Assembly (NCBI GenBank): GCA_964634885.1
Contig: CAZWLN010000015.1
Span: 1-64,000, forward strand
Reading direction: 5' to 3'
From: DAINRZ01 sp964634885
GTDB lineage: Bacteria; Bacteroidota; Ignavibacteria; Kapaibacteriales; UBA2268
Length of the DNA: 64,000 nt
A program made the translations under genes and the position numbers. Below are positions 8,090 through 17,660 of the stretch, one piece after another; position 1 is the first letter of the stretch, and the number at the start of each line of letters is the position of its first letter. Below the pieces are notes generated by a model. It was not told the origin of the DNA, did no database searches, and saw only the letters and a program-made list of their open reading frames with translations.

Positions 8090-8122
8090 AGCAGCCGCAC
8101 CCCAATCCGGGACACGGCTGCT
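8090..8122. terminator. Hairpin between convergent genes
   Basis: AGCAGCCG at 8090-8097 pairs perfectly with CGGCTGCT at 8115-8122 across a 17-nt loop, in the gap between the plus-strand DUF2513 gene and the minus-strand Omp28-like gene. The T-tract is short, so termination may be weak in either direction. Confidence 0.45.
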
Positions 8123-8147
8123 TTGAATGACGTATATCGTAATACTA

Positions 8148-10079
8148 CTACTCTTTCACAAACTTCAGTACCTCGTTATTGATCCTGATGACATAGGCGC
8201 CGCTGCTCAGGCCTCCGACATCGATCCTGCTTCCGCTGTTGACGCCTCTCAGTACAAGCTCGCCCAGCATATTATAGACCAGGTATTCCTTACCGTTGTA
8301 CTGTTCGCCGCTGAGGACAATCTCATCGACGGCAGGATTCGGACGAAGCGTCAGGGACGCCGGAGGTACAGCCTCTTCTTCGACGGCTGTCGGCCCCGAA
8401 GTAAGCGAGACCTCGTCTATGAAAAATGTCATGCCGTCAGAACCGGGTATGACGGATATGCGGAAGATGGCTTCAGTCTGGCCTTTGTAAGAATCGAGAC
8501 TGACTGTAACCGGCTTGTAATCGGCTGATTTGGGCAAATAGGCCGTCGAGGTTTCCACTGCCGAGAGTACCCTGAGATCGGTCCAGGTAATGCCTTTGTC
8601 GAATGAGGCCTGGGCTTTGACTGTCGGCGGGGTTCCTCCCTTGCCACCGTCAAAATAGGCATAGTAGAACGTCAGCCAGGGATCGGTGAATTTTGTAAGG
8701 TCGGCTTCTCCGAAGAGAATGTCTGCGGCCTTACCTTCGACACCGTAATCCTTGCCCAATAAATAAACTATGGTGAATTTACTGTCCTTGGCGCCGGAAC
8801 TCATGGTTTGTACTAAAGTGAAGTTACTGTTTTTCGAATCGTCAAGGCCCAAGTTTTCAGGCACTTTCCCGTCGTTGAAACCAGCGTCGAAGTTACCGAC
8901 GATGGCGTCTTTGGCTAAACAGACGGACTTGCTGACACTCTTGTCGTTCAGGAAATTGAGGTCGAACAGCGTGTTGTTGTTAATGTTTTTGAAGCCCCTG
9001 AATTTTATGGAGAATGCCCCAGTGGCTGTGAAAGGAATTTCATCCCACTCGATAGTCGTTTTCTGGCCGGGATCGAGGGTACCTGTAAACTCCTTACTGT
9101 ATTCCACACCTTTGACAATGCAGCTTGCCGTGAAACCTGTGATCTGATTACCGGTAGTATTATTGGTTACTTCTGCCTTCGGATGAATCGAGGTAAAAGC
9201 AAACCCATCATAGACAGTCTTGTCGGCAATTGCGAGGTCGGTATTCTGTACATCGCCATAGCTTACTTCGGCGCCCCCGGCAGACAGAATATTCGCTTCG
9301 GATTCGGCGACGAAAGCCACGACGTTGAGTTTGTACATATACATCTCAACACCGGCAATATCGTCTGGAAGCACAGAAACATATTTTTTTGAAACGAAAT
9401 TTCCTTTTTTTGTTGTCTCAATCAGGTCGCCGAATGGGCCGCTTTCAGAAATAACCATACGCAGCACGTGATTGTGTTTATAGTTGCCGTCTTCATCCCA
9501 GTTCGTAGGATTTAAATCATTGGGGTCATACTGGTATCCGCGAATGTCGTCCTGTGTGAGCACGACCGTAAGGTAGTTCTTGTCGGAACTGCTGTTATCC
9601 GTATAATAAACTTCCACTTCCGTTGTCAGCGTTCGCGTTTTCATATCGACGGATGCCTTGACGGCAACATTAACCGGCGATGTCTGGGCCATGAAAGCCT
9701 GGGCAACCGAATCCCATTTCTCCTGGTAAATAATGGGTACAGAGGAACTGCGGTTGATGGAAGCGGAAGGGAGGGCTTTCAGACCGGCTGTAGCAGCGAT
9801 GATTTCTCCCGCCGGAGTCCTCAGGTCAGGTTGATCGTCTGTCTTTGGTTTTGCGTACTTCTCGGTAGTATGGATGTTGACAAGAAATACTTTGCCCGGG
9901 TAAGCAGTTGCGATTTTGTTGGCATTTCTGTGGCCGCCGGGACAGTACATGCAGTGGATGCCTGTAAACTCTTCCAGCACTACGTTCCTTGGTAAGGGAT
10001 CGGTTGATACGAATGTCTGGGAAAATGCAAATGAAAAACAAAGACAAAAAGCGATAAGAAGAAGTAAAGATTTTTTCAT
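8148..10079 (-). CDS. Omp28-related secreted protein with T9SS sorting tail
   Basis: The 643-residue protein has a signal peptide (MKKSLLLLIAFCLCFSFAFS), then an Omp28/thioredoxin-like region with EEFTGIHCMYCPGGH, whose CxxC-type pair could be redox active. A beta-rich middle follows (about 290-560), then a C-terminal type A T9SS tail starting near LRPNPAVDEI and ending YNMLGELVLRG...GAYVIRINNE. It should cross the inner membrane by Sec and the outer membrane by T9SS, remaining on the surface. It is the last member of a run of minus-strand T9SS cargo genes, separated from the next by a HicB-type gene. Confidence 0.85.
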   Translation of the reverse strand: MKKSLLLLIAFCLCFSFAFSQTFVSTDPLPRNVVLEEFTGIHCMYCPGGHRNANKIATAYPGKVFLVNIHTTEKYAKPKTDDQPDLRTPAGEIIAATAGLKALPSASINRSSSVPIIYQEKWDSVAQAFMAQTSPVNVAVKASVDMKTRTLTTEVEVYYTDNSSSDKNYLTVVLTQDDIRGYQYDPNDLNPTNWDEDGNYKHNHVLRMVISESGPFGDLIETTKKGNFVSKKYVSVLPDDIAGVEMYMYKLNVVAFVAESEANILSAGGAEVSYGDVQNTDLAIADKTVYDGFAFTSIHPKAEVTNNTTGNQITGFTASCIVKGVEYSKEFTGTLDPGQKTTIEWDEIPFTATGAFSIKFRGFKNINNNTLFDLNFLNDKSVSKSVCLAKDAIVGNFDAGFNDGKVPENLGLDDSKNSNFTLVQTMSSGAKDSKFTIVYLLGKDYGVEGKAADILFGEADLTKFTDPWLTFYYAYFDGGKGGTPPTVKAQASFDKGITWTDLRVLSAVETSTAYLPKSADYKPVTVSLDSYKGQTEAIFRISVIPGSDGMTFFIDEVSLTSGPTAVEEEAVPPASLTLRPNPAVDEIVLSGEQYNGKEYLVYNMLGELVLRGVNSGSRIDVGGLSSGAYVIRINNEVLKFVKE

Positions 10080-10179
10080 CGATATACCCTGAATAATTTA
10101 TAAATTATCTTTCAAATATCCACATGAAAATCTATTGGAATTTAACCATCAGATGAATGATTTCAAAGGGAAATTTTTA

Positions 10180-10368
10180 TTATTCGGATATATTTCTGGC
10201 TTTTTTCAGTGATATGAAGTATGTCAAGCATCCATTTTTCATTAAGGGCAATAGAACCGTATCCGGATCAGAACAGTTCCTCATTACAAAGAAAACCGAT
10301 CCGTAATTCATCAGGCTGTTTATAATGCTATCTCCACCCGGAGCATTTTTTACACCACAAACGGCACC
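10180..10368 (-). pseudogene. Probable decayed HicA toxin gene
   Basis: Immediately after the hicB-like stop, an open stretch of 62 codons without a good start reads IINSLMNYGSVFFVMRN, then TVLLPLMKNGCLTYFISLKK and ARNIS. The spacing of L--G--FV-R, the V-P strand and the final helix with A--IS resembles HicA, but the glycine-serine-histidine active-site segment is not preserved. I infer a HicA relic. The rest of 10080-10372 shows nothing else. Confidence 0.3.
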
Positions 10369-10372
10369 TTAG

Positions 10373-10585
10373 CTAAAGGTCGCATTCCTCCAGTTCGAAA
10401 GACGCAACGACAATATCGGTATGCTTCTCAAGCGGAAATTCTTCCAGGTACTTTTGGGTTGCTTTTTTCAGTCTTTCGACAGCTTCGTCAATAGTGTTTC
10501 CCAGGCTGACGGCGCCGACTTCGAGGCACTCGGCTACAAAAACGCCTTCCTGTTCTTGTATAATTGCAGTATAGCTCATATTCAA
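10373..10585 (-). CDS. HicB-like antitoxin / UPF0150-type protein
   Basis: The 70-residue protein has the HicB fold signature YTAIIQEQEGVFVAECLEV followed by GNTIDEAVERLKKAT and YLEEFP. It lacks the C-terminal DNA-binding extension of long HicB proteins. A perfect AGGAGG lies 5 bases before TTG 10585 and 11 before ATG 10579, so either could be the start. No intact HicA is next to it; a possible relic lies directly downstream. It may be an orphan antitoxin that protects against related toxins elsewhere, or a remnant. Confidence 0.75.
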   Translation of the reverse strand: MNMSYTAIIQEQEGVFVAECLEVGAVSLGNTIDEAVERLKKATQKYLEEFPLEKHTDIVVASFELEECDL

Positions 10586-10681
10586 TCAATCCTCCTACTG
10601 TTCATCAAGTTATCGCAGTTATTTTTTTCCATTATCACTGATTGTATAAAACAATGATTATTGGGTATATACCGATCCGGT

Positions 10682-12973
10682 TCAGATTTTAATAAATAAA
10701 AATATCTGGCGGCTGCAGCGAAGGAAATAGGCGCCTGGGGCAAAGTTCCTTACATCGATGGTTCCCCTGGCTTCTCCCCTGTATATTTCTAACCCGACAT
10801 TCGAATAAATTCCGATTTCACCTGCGTTTTGCCATTCCTCCGGCAGCATGATATAATCTTGTGCGGGGTTGGGATATAAAATACGAAATTCAGGGCCGGT
10901 AGCTTCTTCAACCTCTGTCTGGCAAAGGTTTGCACCGTTAAAAGTCGGTTCTTCCAGTGTAATGAAGCTGCCGGTACCGTTGGGGCACCTGCCCATAGAC
11001 ACATCTGCTGCCTGTTCGCCAAAGGTTACGCTGTCTAAGATGGCGCCGTTGCTGTTGCTGAGAATCAGAGTTTCGCCGCTTGCCGCCATCTTGAAATTGC
11101 AGTGAACACTGGATTGGGTGGAAGTCCCCTCATCGGCCCATACGGTAAGGTATGACCCGGGTGCAATGACGGTATTCCCGGGGAAAGTAAATTTCGACAG
11201 GTTGCTGGCGTCGTCGCTGAGATACAGGCCTGACATATTAAGGGTGTCAGCAGTGGTATTGTAAAATTCAATCCAGTCTTCGTAGGAGCCGGACTCATTG
11301 ACAGTACCGGAAGTATTCTTTGCCATAAATTCGTTAATTACAAGCTGCCCCGGCTCTGCTACAGGTGCAGATGAATTGATGGTATAAAAACTATGCTCTG
11401 CCCCTGCCGGCAAGAACTTACCGGCACTGTCGTTTTCAGCATATACATAATAGTGAGCTTCCATCGATTCCATAGTAATGTCCGTGCCCCAGCTATTATC
11501 ATCAGCAGCTCCGTCGTTGTGCGCACCGTCGTCATACATGTGTAAAAGAGTGAATTTATCTTCTTTGTCGAACCGGATTCCAAGGTAAACGGATTCGGCA
11601 GAAGCGCCTGTCACTTCAGCAGTAATGGTTACAATGCCATTTAATTGAGGGTTGTCATCGCTGACTTTAACAGACAGGATTTCCGGCGCAACAGCCTGGA
11701 ATTCAGCAGTAGAAGCCAGGTAGGAAATCCTGGACGCCATCAGGTTGCCGATGCCCGGGACTACGTTTTTTCCGCCGGTTACGTTCTGAGTAAGGCCGTT
11801 TTTGAATTGATAGTATGTATAGAATTTATTGGGGTCTGCACTCACCGCACTGTCAATTATTGACTGTAACAAGCCTGCAACCTCGATGTACTTTTGATTG
11901 CCGAACCATTCTTCGACAATCGTTTTTGCATGAGCAATATACATTTTTTTATAGGCCGCATTATTCTGTATTGCATTAATTAACGGCCAGTACCGATCCT
12001 GAGAGTGTACCGCCAGGGACAGCCCGGGTAAAGAATTGATGTCTAATGTCCCCATGCTCGTATTCGAAGAGCCGGGATGAGGAAAGCCTCCGAAAGACAT
12101 ATTCAGGTCCCAGATGATAGGATTGAAACGGTTGGTTTTGTCCCGGTACAGGTAATAGTTCTGGCTGAAGACACCCATATAGCTGTCTAAGTTAACCAGG
12201 ACATTGTCAAAAGCAACCATCCACAGCGCCCTGTCCACATCAAGTACTGTACCGAGGTATTCAGGATGATTGGTTACCGTATCGCACAGCCCTATGATTT
12301 CGTTCCAGCCGCAATCGGATTTCAGCTCATAATATTTGTAATAAGCTGAACTGTCCGCGTTTTCGAGATACTTCAGGTTACTTTTCGTCGTTGGCCCCGG
12401 GGATTTCGGTGGAGAACAGCTGACAAATGTATTGCCGGAAGAATAGAAATTGTCCGAGCAGAACTGTTTGTTGATTGCTTCAGTGTTTGTGTACAGCCCA
12501 ATCAAAGTTCCGTTAACATACACTTCTGCATAGTTGGCCCTCGGACAGTTCATATAGTCTTTTGCAATGCGGTACGCCAGGGCTTCCCTGATCATAGACG
12601 GATCCTGGAAGCCGTTCGCCAGCTTTATTGACTTGATACCTTCGTAGGATTGGCTTTTGAATTCATCTAATGAAATATGGAAAGGATTCTTGATATATTG
12701 GGAATTGTAGGAACTATTCCCCTTGTATTTCACACCAACGCTGTCGAACTGCACTCCGTTCACAATCACCCTGTCAGCCATAATATAGCCGTCGGAACCC
12801 GTCCTTGACGTATCTAATTGATAATCCCAATCTGCCTTGCTGAAAAAAATCTCAATCTTCTGTATCGTGTTGAGATCGTAGAACGTATCTTCTGCCGACA
12901 GGGCTCCGACGGCGAGGAGTGTGAACGTGAAAGCAATACTATATATTCTCAGGGAAGTAACGATTTTTATCAT
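10682..12973 (-). CDS. Secreted CotH-kinase-family protein with lamin-tail domain and T9SS tail
   Basis: The 763-residue protein has a signal peptide (IAFTFTLLAVGALSA), a CotH-type region (about 40-360) with VGVKYKGNSSYN, KNPFHISLDEF and IIWDLNMSFGGF, a beta domain, a lamin-tail domain (about 545-660; LVINEFMAKN, EDWIEFYNTT) and a C-terminal type A sorting tail (RILYPNPAQDYIML). CotH proteins are atypical protein kinases; WDLNMSFGG fits the metal-binding D-N segment. Exported by Sec and T9SS, it would act at the cell surface. It lies 13 bp downstream of the next T9SS cargo gene, suggesting one transcript. Confidence 0.88.
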   Translation of the reverse strand: MIKIVTSLRIYSIAFTFTLLAVGALSAEDTFYDLNTIQKIEIFFSKADWDYQLDTSRTGSDGYIMADRVIVNGVQFDSVGVKYKGNSSYNSQYIKNPFHISLDEFKSQSYEGIKSIKLANGFQDPSMIREALAYRIAKDYMNCPRANYAEVYVNGTLIGLYTNTEAINKQFCSDNFYSSGNTFVSCSPPKSPGPTTKSNLKYLENADSSAYYKYYELKSDCGWNEIIGLCDTVTNHPEYLGTVLDVDRALWMVAFDNVLVNLDSYMGVFSQNYYLYRDKTNRFNPIIWDLNMSFGGFPHPGSSNTSMGTLDINSLPGLSLAVHSQDRYWPLINAIQNNAAYKKMYIAHAKTIVEEWFGNQKYIEVAGLLQSIIDSAVSADPNKFYTYYQFKNGLTQNVTGGKNVVPGIGNLMASRISYLASTAEFQAVAPEILSVKVSDDNPQLNGIVTITAEVTGASAESVYLGIRFDKEDKFTLLHMYDDGAHNDGAADDNSWGTDITMESMEAHYYVYAENDSAGKFLPAGAEHSFYTINSSAPVAEPGQLVINEFMAKNTSGTVNESGSYEDWIEFYNTTADTLNMSGLYLSDDASNLSKFTFPGNTVIAPGSYLTVWADEGTSTQSSVHCNFKMAASGETLILSNSNGAILDSVTFGEQAADVSMGRCPNGTGSFITLEEPTFNGANLCQTEVEEATGPEFRILYPNPAQDYIMLPEEWQNAGEIGIYSNVGLEIYRGEARGTIDVRNFAPGAYFLRCSRQIFLFIKI

Positions 12974-12986
12974 AGCCTTCTACCGT

Positions 12987-14036
12987 TTATTGTATTAAGA
13001 GCTTATTAATTAATACTGAATTGTCGTCGATACAGTGAACACTGACGTAATAGACACCGGGAACCATGCTGCATGTATTTAGCCATAGCGTTGCCCCTCT
13101 GTAGTTTTCATAATTGGCAACGCTGATACCAAGATTGTTGCAGACAGTGATATTGTAAACCCTGCCGGTGTTGAGAATGATGTTGGAGTAATCCGCAGCC
13201 GGATTAGGATACAATTGAGCCGCCGATGCGGTAAAATCTTCATCGACACTGCTCGTTGCACAATCTGTACACTCCGAGAAACAAACGGCGCTGAAAACAG
13301 TGTCGCCTGTTATTACCATTTCCCGGTTACCGTCGGCAGCACAACCCGCAGGAACTTCTTCAGCTTCCCCGGAACTATTGCCGTTAATGTATTTATACTC
13401 GTAAGTACCGTCTGTAAGATAGATGATTGTCTCGTAAACGCCTGCACCAAAAGAATACATTGATGTCTTTGCCGGCGCCCAATCCTGGAAAGAACCTTCC
13501 AGATGAACACCGTTTGAGCTTACCGTATCCTGTAACTGCATGTCAACCAGCAATCTTACAAGTCTCTTACCTGAAGGCGCATTCTGTGAAAACAGAACTG
13601 CTTCCACATTGGTTGTGTCATTGGACAGAGAATCCAGATATACCCAGCGGCTGTCGTTGAAATCATAGCCTACACGTGAAGGTTCAGGGACAAATTCCAC
13701 GTCATACCACTGGTTGCCGTTCAGGAACTTGTATTCATATTTGGCAAATGCAGGGATATTCACCACTACACTGTAAATATCAGTACCTGTTTCTTTTATC
13801 ATCTCCGTAGTTCCTGACTGCCAGTCCCCACCTTCAAACCCGGCAATTGCCTGGAAATCGCCGGAAACATGAACTCCGTTTGTACTGACTGTTTGTCCCG
13901 TCATGTCAACTGAAAACCTGATATATTTCGCATTGCTGACGGAGAGACCTGACACTACCGCAACCATCATTATTATTAAAGCCTTACCGCCCATCATCAA
14001 ATAACTTGTATTAGACTTCATAGCACCAACTTTCAA
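12987..14036 (-). CDS. T9SS cargo with two glycogen-binding-like (CBM48/CBM20-type) domains
   Basis: After an N-terminal hydrophobic segment (LIIMMVAVVSGLSVSNA), two similar domains follow: one near 40-130 (FSVDMTGQTVSTNGVHVSGD, YEYKFLNGNQWYD) and one near 155-245 (LLVDMQLQDTVSSNGVHLEG, YEYKYINGNS). The GxF..W and YEYK-NGN patterns are those of carbohydrate-binding modules related to the AMPK/CBM48 fold. The C-terminus is a T9SS type A tail (LYPNPAADYSNI). Two cysteine pairs (CFSECTDC) precede it. It lies between the CotH-like and arylsulfotransferase-like genes with short gaps, so these surface proteins may be made together. Confidence 0.75.
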   Translation of the reverse strand: MKVGAMKSNTSYLMMGGKALIIMMVAVVSGLSVSNAKYIRFSVDMTGQTVSTNGVHVSGDFQAIAGFEGGDWQSGTTEMIKETGTDIYSVVVNIPAFAKYEYKFLNGNQWYDVEFVPEPSRVGYDFNDSRWVYLDSLSNDTTNVEAVLFSQNAPSGKRLVRLLVDMQLQDTVSSNGVHLEGSFQDWAPAKTSMYSFGAGVYETIIYLTDGTYEYKYINGNSSGEAEEVPAGCAADGNREMVITGDTVFSAVCFSECTDCATSSVDEDFTASAAQLYPNPAADYSNIILNTGRVYNITVCNNLGISVANYENYRGATLWLNTCSMVPGVYYVSVHCIDDNSVLINKLLIQ

Positions 14037-14049
14037 ATTTCTCTGTAAC

Positions 14050-16920
14050 TTATTTAATTATAACAATTTTAACAGTTTCTACATTATTTACTCCGAACTT
14101 CATCATAAGATAGTAAACCCCGCTGTCATATGCAGTTATATCCAGTTTGGTAGTATTTTCAGCTTCTAATAGTTTTCTTCCCATGGCGTCGGAAAAGTAT
14201 AGCATCATTCCAGTGTTGTCTCCCTGAGGTACAGCAACATATAACCAGCCGGACGAAGGATTGGGATAGACGCTGACACATTCGCTTCCGGCCTCATCTT
14301 CCACATCCACCCGTTCGAAGTAATACTTTTTCGAAATCGATGACTCGCACCCGTTCGTATCGTCAATCATTACCTGGTAATTCCCTTCTTTACTGTAAAC
14401 ATAGTATCCCAGGCTGTCTTCTTTTACCTGTTCACCTTCGTAGTACCATTTATAATATGCTCCGGGAGTCGAGTAGAGTGTATCGTTCGATTGGGTGACA
14501 GCAGGAGTGGCCGGCAGTGGAAAGACTTCTATGTAAATTGAAGTTGATGTGTCGGCGCAGCCGTTTTCATTTGTCCCGGTTAATGTATAATTGCCTGACA
14601 CTGTTGCCCGATACTCAAAACCGGTAGCTTTTGCGATTTTTGAACCGTCCTTGTACCACTGATAGGCAATGCCTGTCTCTTCATCGACGGACAGCAGGGC
14701 TGTATCGCCTTTGCAGAACAGGAGTGAATCGGGATTGTTTAATTTTATGACCGGCACTGCCATTACCGCTACTTCGATGGATGAAACAGCAGTGTCGCCG
14801 TTACTTAGTGCCGTTACATAGTAAATTGTTGTTTCTGACGGCAGTACAACAGGACTTTTCAGTTGTGAGGTAAATCCTTCAGGATCGGACGTCCAGTTGT
14901 ATGTGATTTTTGCCGAGGAATCCGTAATGGCAGCATTCAATTGTGCGGCTGCCCCAAGGCAGATCGATCCGGGTTTTGCCGATGCTTTCACGGTAATCGG
15001 TTTATTCCTGACTTTAACCACAACCGTGTCCCTGTCGGTACAACCATAATCATTGGTAACGAGTACGATATAGCCGGCTGTCGTTTTTGGCGACACTGTA
15101 ATTGAACTTTCAGTCGAACTGTTGTTCCAGAGATAGGTACCACCACCGGAAGCCGTCAAAGTAACGGATTCCCCTGTAATTATCTCTACATCCTCGCCTG
15201 CATAGGCTTCAGGAGCAGGGTTGACTGTAACCGTTACCGGCTCAGACGTAGCTGTACATGTTGAGTTAGTTATTTCGACAGAATAGTAACCGCTTTCTTT
15301 CGCTACATATTTATAAGTTGTGGCGCCGGAAATATCTACTCCGTTGTCCATCCACTGGTATTTATTGCTGCCGGCTGTTACAGCTTTAAACGTTACTGAA
15401 TCGCCCTCACAAAAAGTTGTGTCGCCGGTAATCGTCAAAGTTGCCGTGGGCAGCGTATTGACGGTTACTTTTACTGAAGCAGAAGCCGTGGAGGTACCCT
15501 GCGAGACAGTAACGGTGTAAGTAGTTGTCGCTGTAGGCGTTACTGTAGGATTTTGTTCAGTCGAAGTGAATCCCGAAGGATTGGATACCCATGAATATGT
15601 ATAGCTGGTACCGCCGCCCGGCGTACTTGACAACTGTACGCTGCTGCCTGAACATATTGTCGTAGGAGAAGCGGATGCTGTAACCGACAGTACAGGGTCA
15701 TCGCCTCCGTCGGTGCTGAGATAGCCGGCAGCATAGCGATAGGCTTTCGGTACACAGCCACCGGCGGATTTCGACCAGATAGTATTACCGCTGGCATCAA
15801 TCTCATAGATCAAACCGGTCTGTGCTACTGTAATCAACATATTACCGTTTGGCAGTTGCTGTGAGTTACCCATATTGTTGGTATGGCCGTTACAGGTAAT
15901 CCTCTTCGAGTAAGTAGCCGGTTCATAGGCAGACCCGGGTTCAATTGTGTAGTTATAGCCGCTAAGCGGTGGCTGAAAAATATCGACATAAGACCTGGAC
16001 CCGGAACCGTTGTTGTTAAAACCTACGAGGTAGCCGCCGTTTGGACAATCAGCCGGAACCCAGTGAGCGTCATGTACAACATTGAAATTTGTTGTACCGC
16101 CGGCGCTGTAGGCCGCAGGATTGCCCCATCTGTAAAGCAGGTCGCCGCCCTTTCCGGCGTTGCCCCCACTGTGGCTTGCAGCCTGGCTTGTTGTGGTGCT
16201 GTGGTCGATTACCCATACTTCGTTCATATAATGAGAAGATACGGTGATCTGGTCCAGGTCTTCATTGTACCCGAGGCCGTTGAGGTGGAGCCAGTCCTGT
16301 TGTGTGTTGTAGTTAATATTTATCAGCTGCGGATTCTGTACGATACTCGATACATAATTATCTTTGTTCTGGTCATAATTCTGGCACAGGTGATCCCAGG
16401 CATGCCACTCCCATACGATTGTCCCGGTGGATGTACCTGTCGGTTTGACTTCGATGATCTTGTCGGACAGTATTGACATTGTTTTTGAACAGCCGGCCTG
16501 CTGGACTTCACTCTGTGATTTGAGTTCATATACAATCATAAGAATATTGCCATTGGGCAGTGGACAGATGTCATGATGTGCGCAACAGGACGAAGTCGAG
16601 ACTACATAGTTCCAGGTTACATTGCCGTCCCAGTCAACGATCTGAATTTTGCCGGTGAGCGCTGCAGCCCCCTGGAGCTGATTACCGGTGTATGCAATTG
16701 ACCTGACGATCGACCCATCAGACAGGAGATAACTTGAATAGCCGGTTTTTTCTGAAAACGTCCAACTGTGATAAACAGTGCTGTTTGTGTCGATTAAATA
16801 TGCTGCTGTGCTGTTTTGTACACTGTACAGGGTGTACAATCCCCATTGTTGAGAATGAAGCGAGAAAGAAACGAAGAAGAACAGGAATGTTTTTAATACA
16901 ATTGAGTATTTTCTGTTCAT
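14050..16920 (-). CDS. Arylsulfotransferase-like propeller protein with Ig-like repeats and T9SS tail
   Basis: The 956-residue protein starts with a signal peptide (IVLKTFLFFFVSFSLHS). Residues about 20-400 form an arylsulfotransferase-type beta-propeller with HHDICPLPNGNILMI, WHAWDHL, VVHDAHWVP and CNGHTNNMGNSQQLPNGNML, histidines that may be catalytic. Then come about five Ig/PKD-like repeats (motifs such as VTPTATTTYTVTVSQG and YSVEITNSTCTATSEPVTVT), and a T9SS tail (VYPNPSSGWLYV). It heads the minus-strand cargo block. Enzyme activity is inferred from family resemblance only; many such propellers are of unknown substrate. Confidence 0.82.
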   Translation of the reverse strand: MNRKYSIVLKTFLFFFVSFSLHSQQWGLYTLYSVQNSTAAYLIDTNSTVYHSWTFSEKTGYSSYLLSDGSIVRSIAYTGNQLQGAAALTGKIQIVDWDGNVTWNYVVSTSSCCAHHDICPLPNGNILMIVYELKSQSEVQQAGCSKTMSILSDKIIEVKPTGTSTGTIVWEWHAWDHLCQNYDQNKDNYVSSIVQNPQLININYNTQQDWLHLNGLGYNEDLDQITVSSHYMNEVWVIDHSTTTSQAASHSGGNAGKGGDLLYRWGNPAAYSAGGTTNFNVVHDAHWVPADCPNGGYLVGFNNNGSGSRSYVDIFQPPLSGYNYTIEPGSAYEPATYSKRITCNGHTNNMGNSQQLPNGNMLITVAQTGLIYEIDASGNTIWSKSAGGCVPKAYRYAAGYLSTDGGDDPVLSVTASASPTTICSGSSVQLSSTPGGGTSYTYSWVSNPSGFTSTEQNPTVTPTATTTYTVTVSQGTSTASASVKVTVNTLPTATLTITGDTTFCEGDSVTFKAVTAGSNKYQWMDNGVDISGATTYKYVAKESGYYSVEITNSTCTATSEPVTVTVNPAPEAYAGEDVEIITGESVTLTASGGGTYLWNNSSTESSITVSPKTTAGYIVLVTNDYGCTDRDTVVVKVRNKPITVKASAKPGSICLGAAAQLNAAITDSSAKITYNWTSDPEGFTSQLKSPVVLPSETTIYYVTALSNGDTAVSSIEVAVMAVPVIKLNNPDSLLFCKGDTALLSVDEETGIAYQWYKDGSKIAKATGFEYRATVSGNYTLTGTNENGCADTSTSIYIEVFPLPATPAVTQSNDTLYSTPGAYYKWYYEGEQVKEDSLGYYVYSKEGNYQVMIDDTNGCESSISKKYYFERVDVEDEAGSECVSVYPNPSSGWLYVAVPQGDNTGMMLYFSDAMGRKLLEAENTTKLDITAYDSGVYYLMMKFGVNNVETVKIVIIK

Positions 16921-17123
16921 AAACCCTACCTACCATTTTTTTTCAAGAAACACTTTCTATCATTACGCTTTTTTTTTGCTGTTTTTCCTTTACATAATAT
17001 TTTTTTAGAAATGTACCGGCAGGCATGTAATTGTAATTATCTGAATAATAATGATATTAATAATTATGACTCTTCATTATTTATAGTGGGTAATAGAGAA
17101 ATATCTATATTTTTAATCATTAG

Positions 17124-17220
17124 ACACACCCCGGCTGCTGCCGCAGCCACCCCTCTTTTTAGAGGGGTTAAGACCTGTTGTTACGCTCCCCCTCTACCAA
17201 GAGGGGGTTGGGGGGTGTGT
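17124..17220. repeat. Nested hairpin element in a gene-free interval
   Basis: Outer arms ACACACCCC (17124-17132) and GGGGTGTGT (17212-17220) enclose two perfect hairpins: 17149-17168 (7-bp arms) and 17188-17207 (7-bp arms). The arms are C-rich then G-rich like the repeat at 58-166, though the sequence differs. The rest of 16921-17602 is AT-rich and shows no convincing gene; a 78-codon frame through this element is not credible. Confidence 0.6.
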
Positions 17221-17602
17221 AAATACCTACTATATCTGTATCTTTAATAAACCATTTTCAGAATACCTCAGGAATTTTGTAATATTTAACCCAGCTTAAT
17301 TGATTAAGAACCATAATTATTTTCATTTACCTATTAGAAATACTTTCTGCTCCCTTTCAGATTTGGATGGGTTTGACTATGAATTTTATCGTGAAAAACC
17401 AATATTTTTACACACCTGCAGCGGCAACAGCCTTCCCCATAGCTCAGGGGATTAATCGCCAGACTGTACGCTCCCATAATCGCAACAGTTTTACGGAGAG
17501 TGTCTGATTGGATGGATTACCGGTAGGTTTACCCGGGAAAAATAATTACTACTGTACCGGAATTGTCATACCTAATTGAAAATATGAATAAAAAATACAA
17601 AC

Positions 17603-17630
17603 AAAAAACCCCGGAAGAAAACCACCGGGG
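17603..17630 (-). terminator. Rho-independent terminator of the NatAB-type operon
   Basis: On the minus strand CCCCGG, a 10-nt loop and CCGGGG are followed directly by TTTTTT. It lies 31 bp beyond the permease stop codon at 17661. Confidence 0.85.
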
Positions 17631-17660
17631 TCGTATTTGATTAATATTTTAATACAATGG

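Noticed and set aside
8127..8528. 133-codon plus-strand frame
   Set aside because: It is antisense to the T9SS tail of the Omp28-like gene, has no family resemblance and no ribosome site.
15883..16476. 197-codon plus-strand frame
   Set aside because: It lies wholly antisense to the arylsulfotransferase-like propeller and shows no coherent protein pattern.
17011..17247. 78-codon frame in the gene-free interval
   Set aside because: It runs through the nested hairpin element, and its sequence is a by-product of the repeat.
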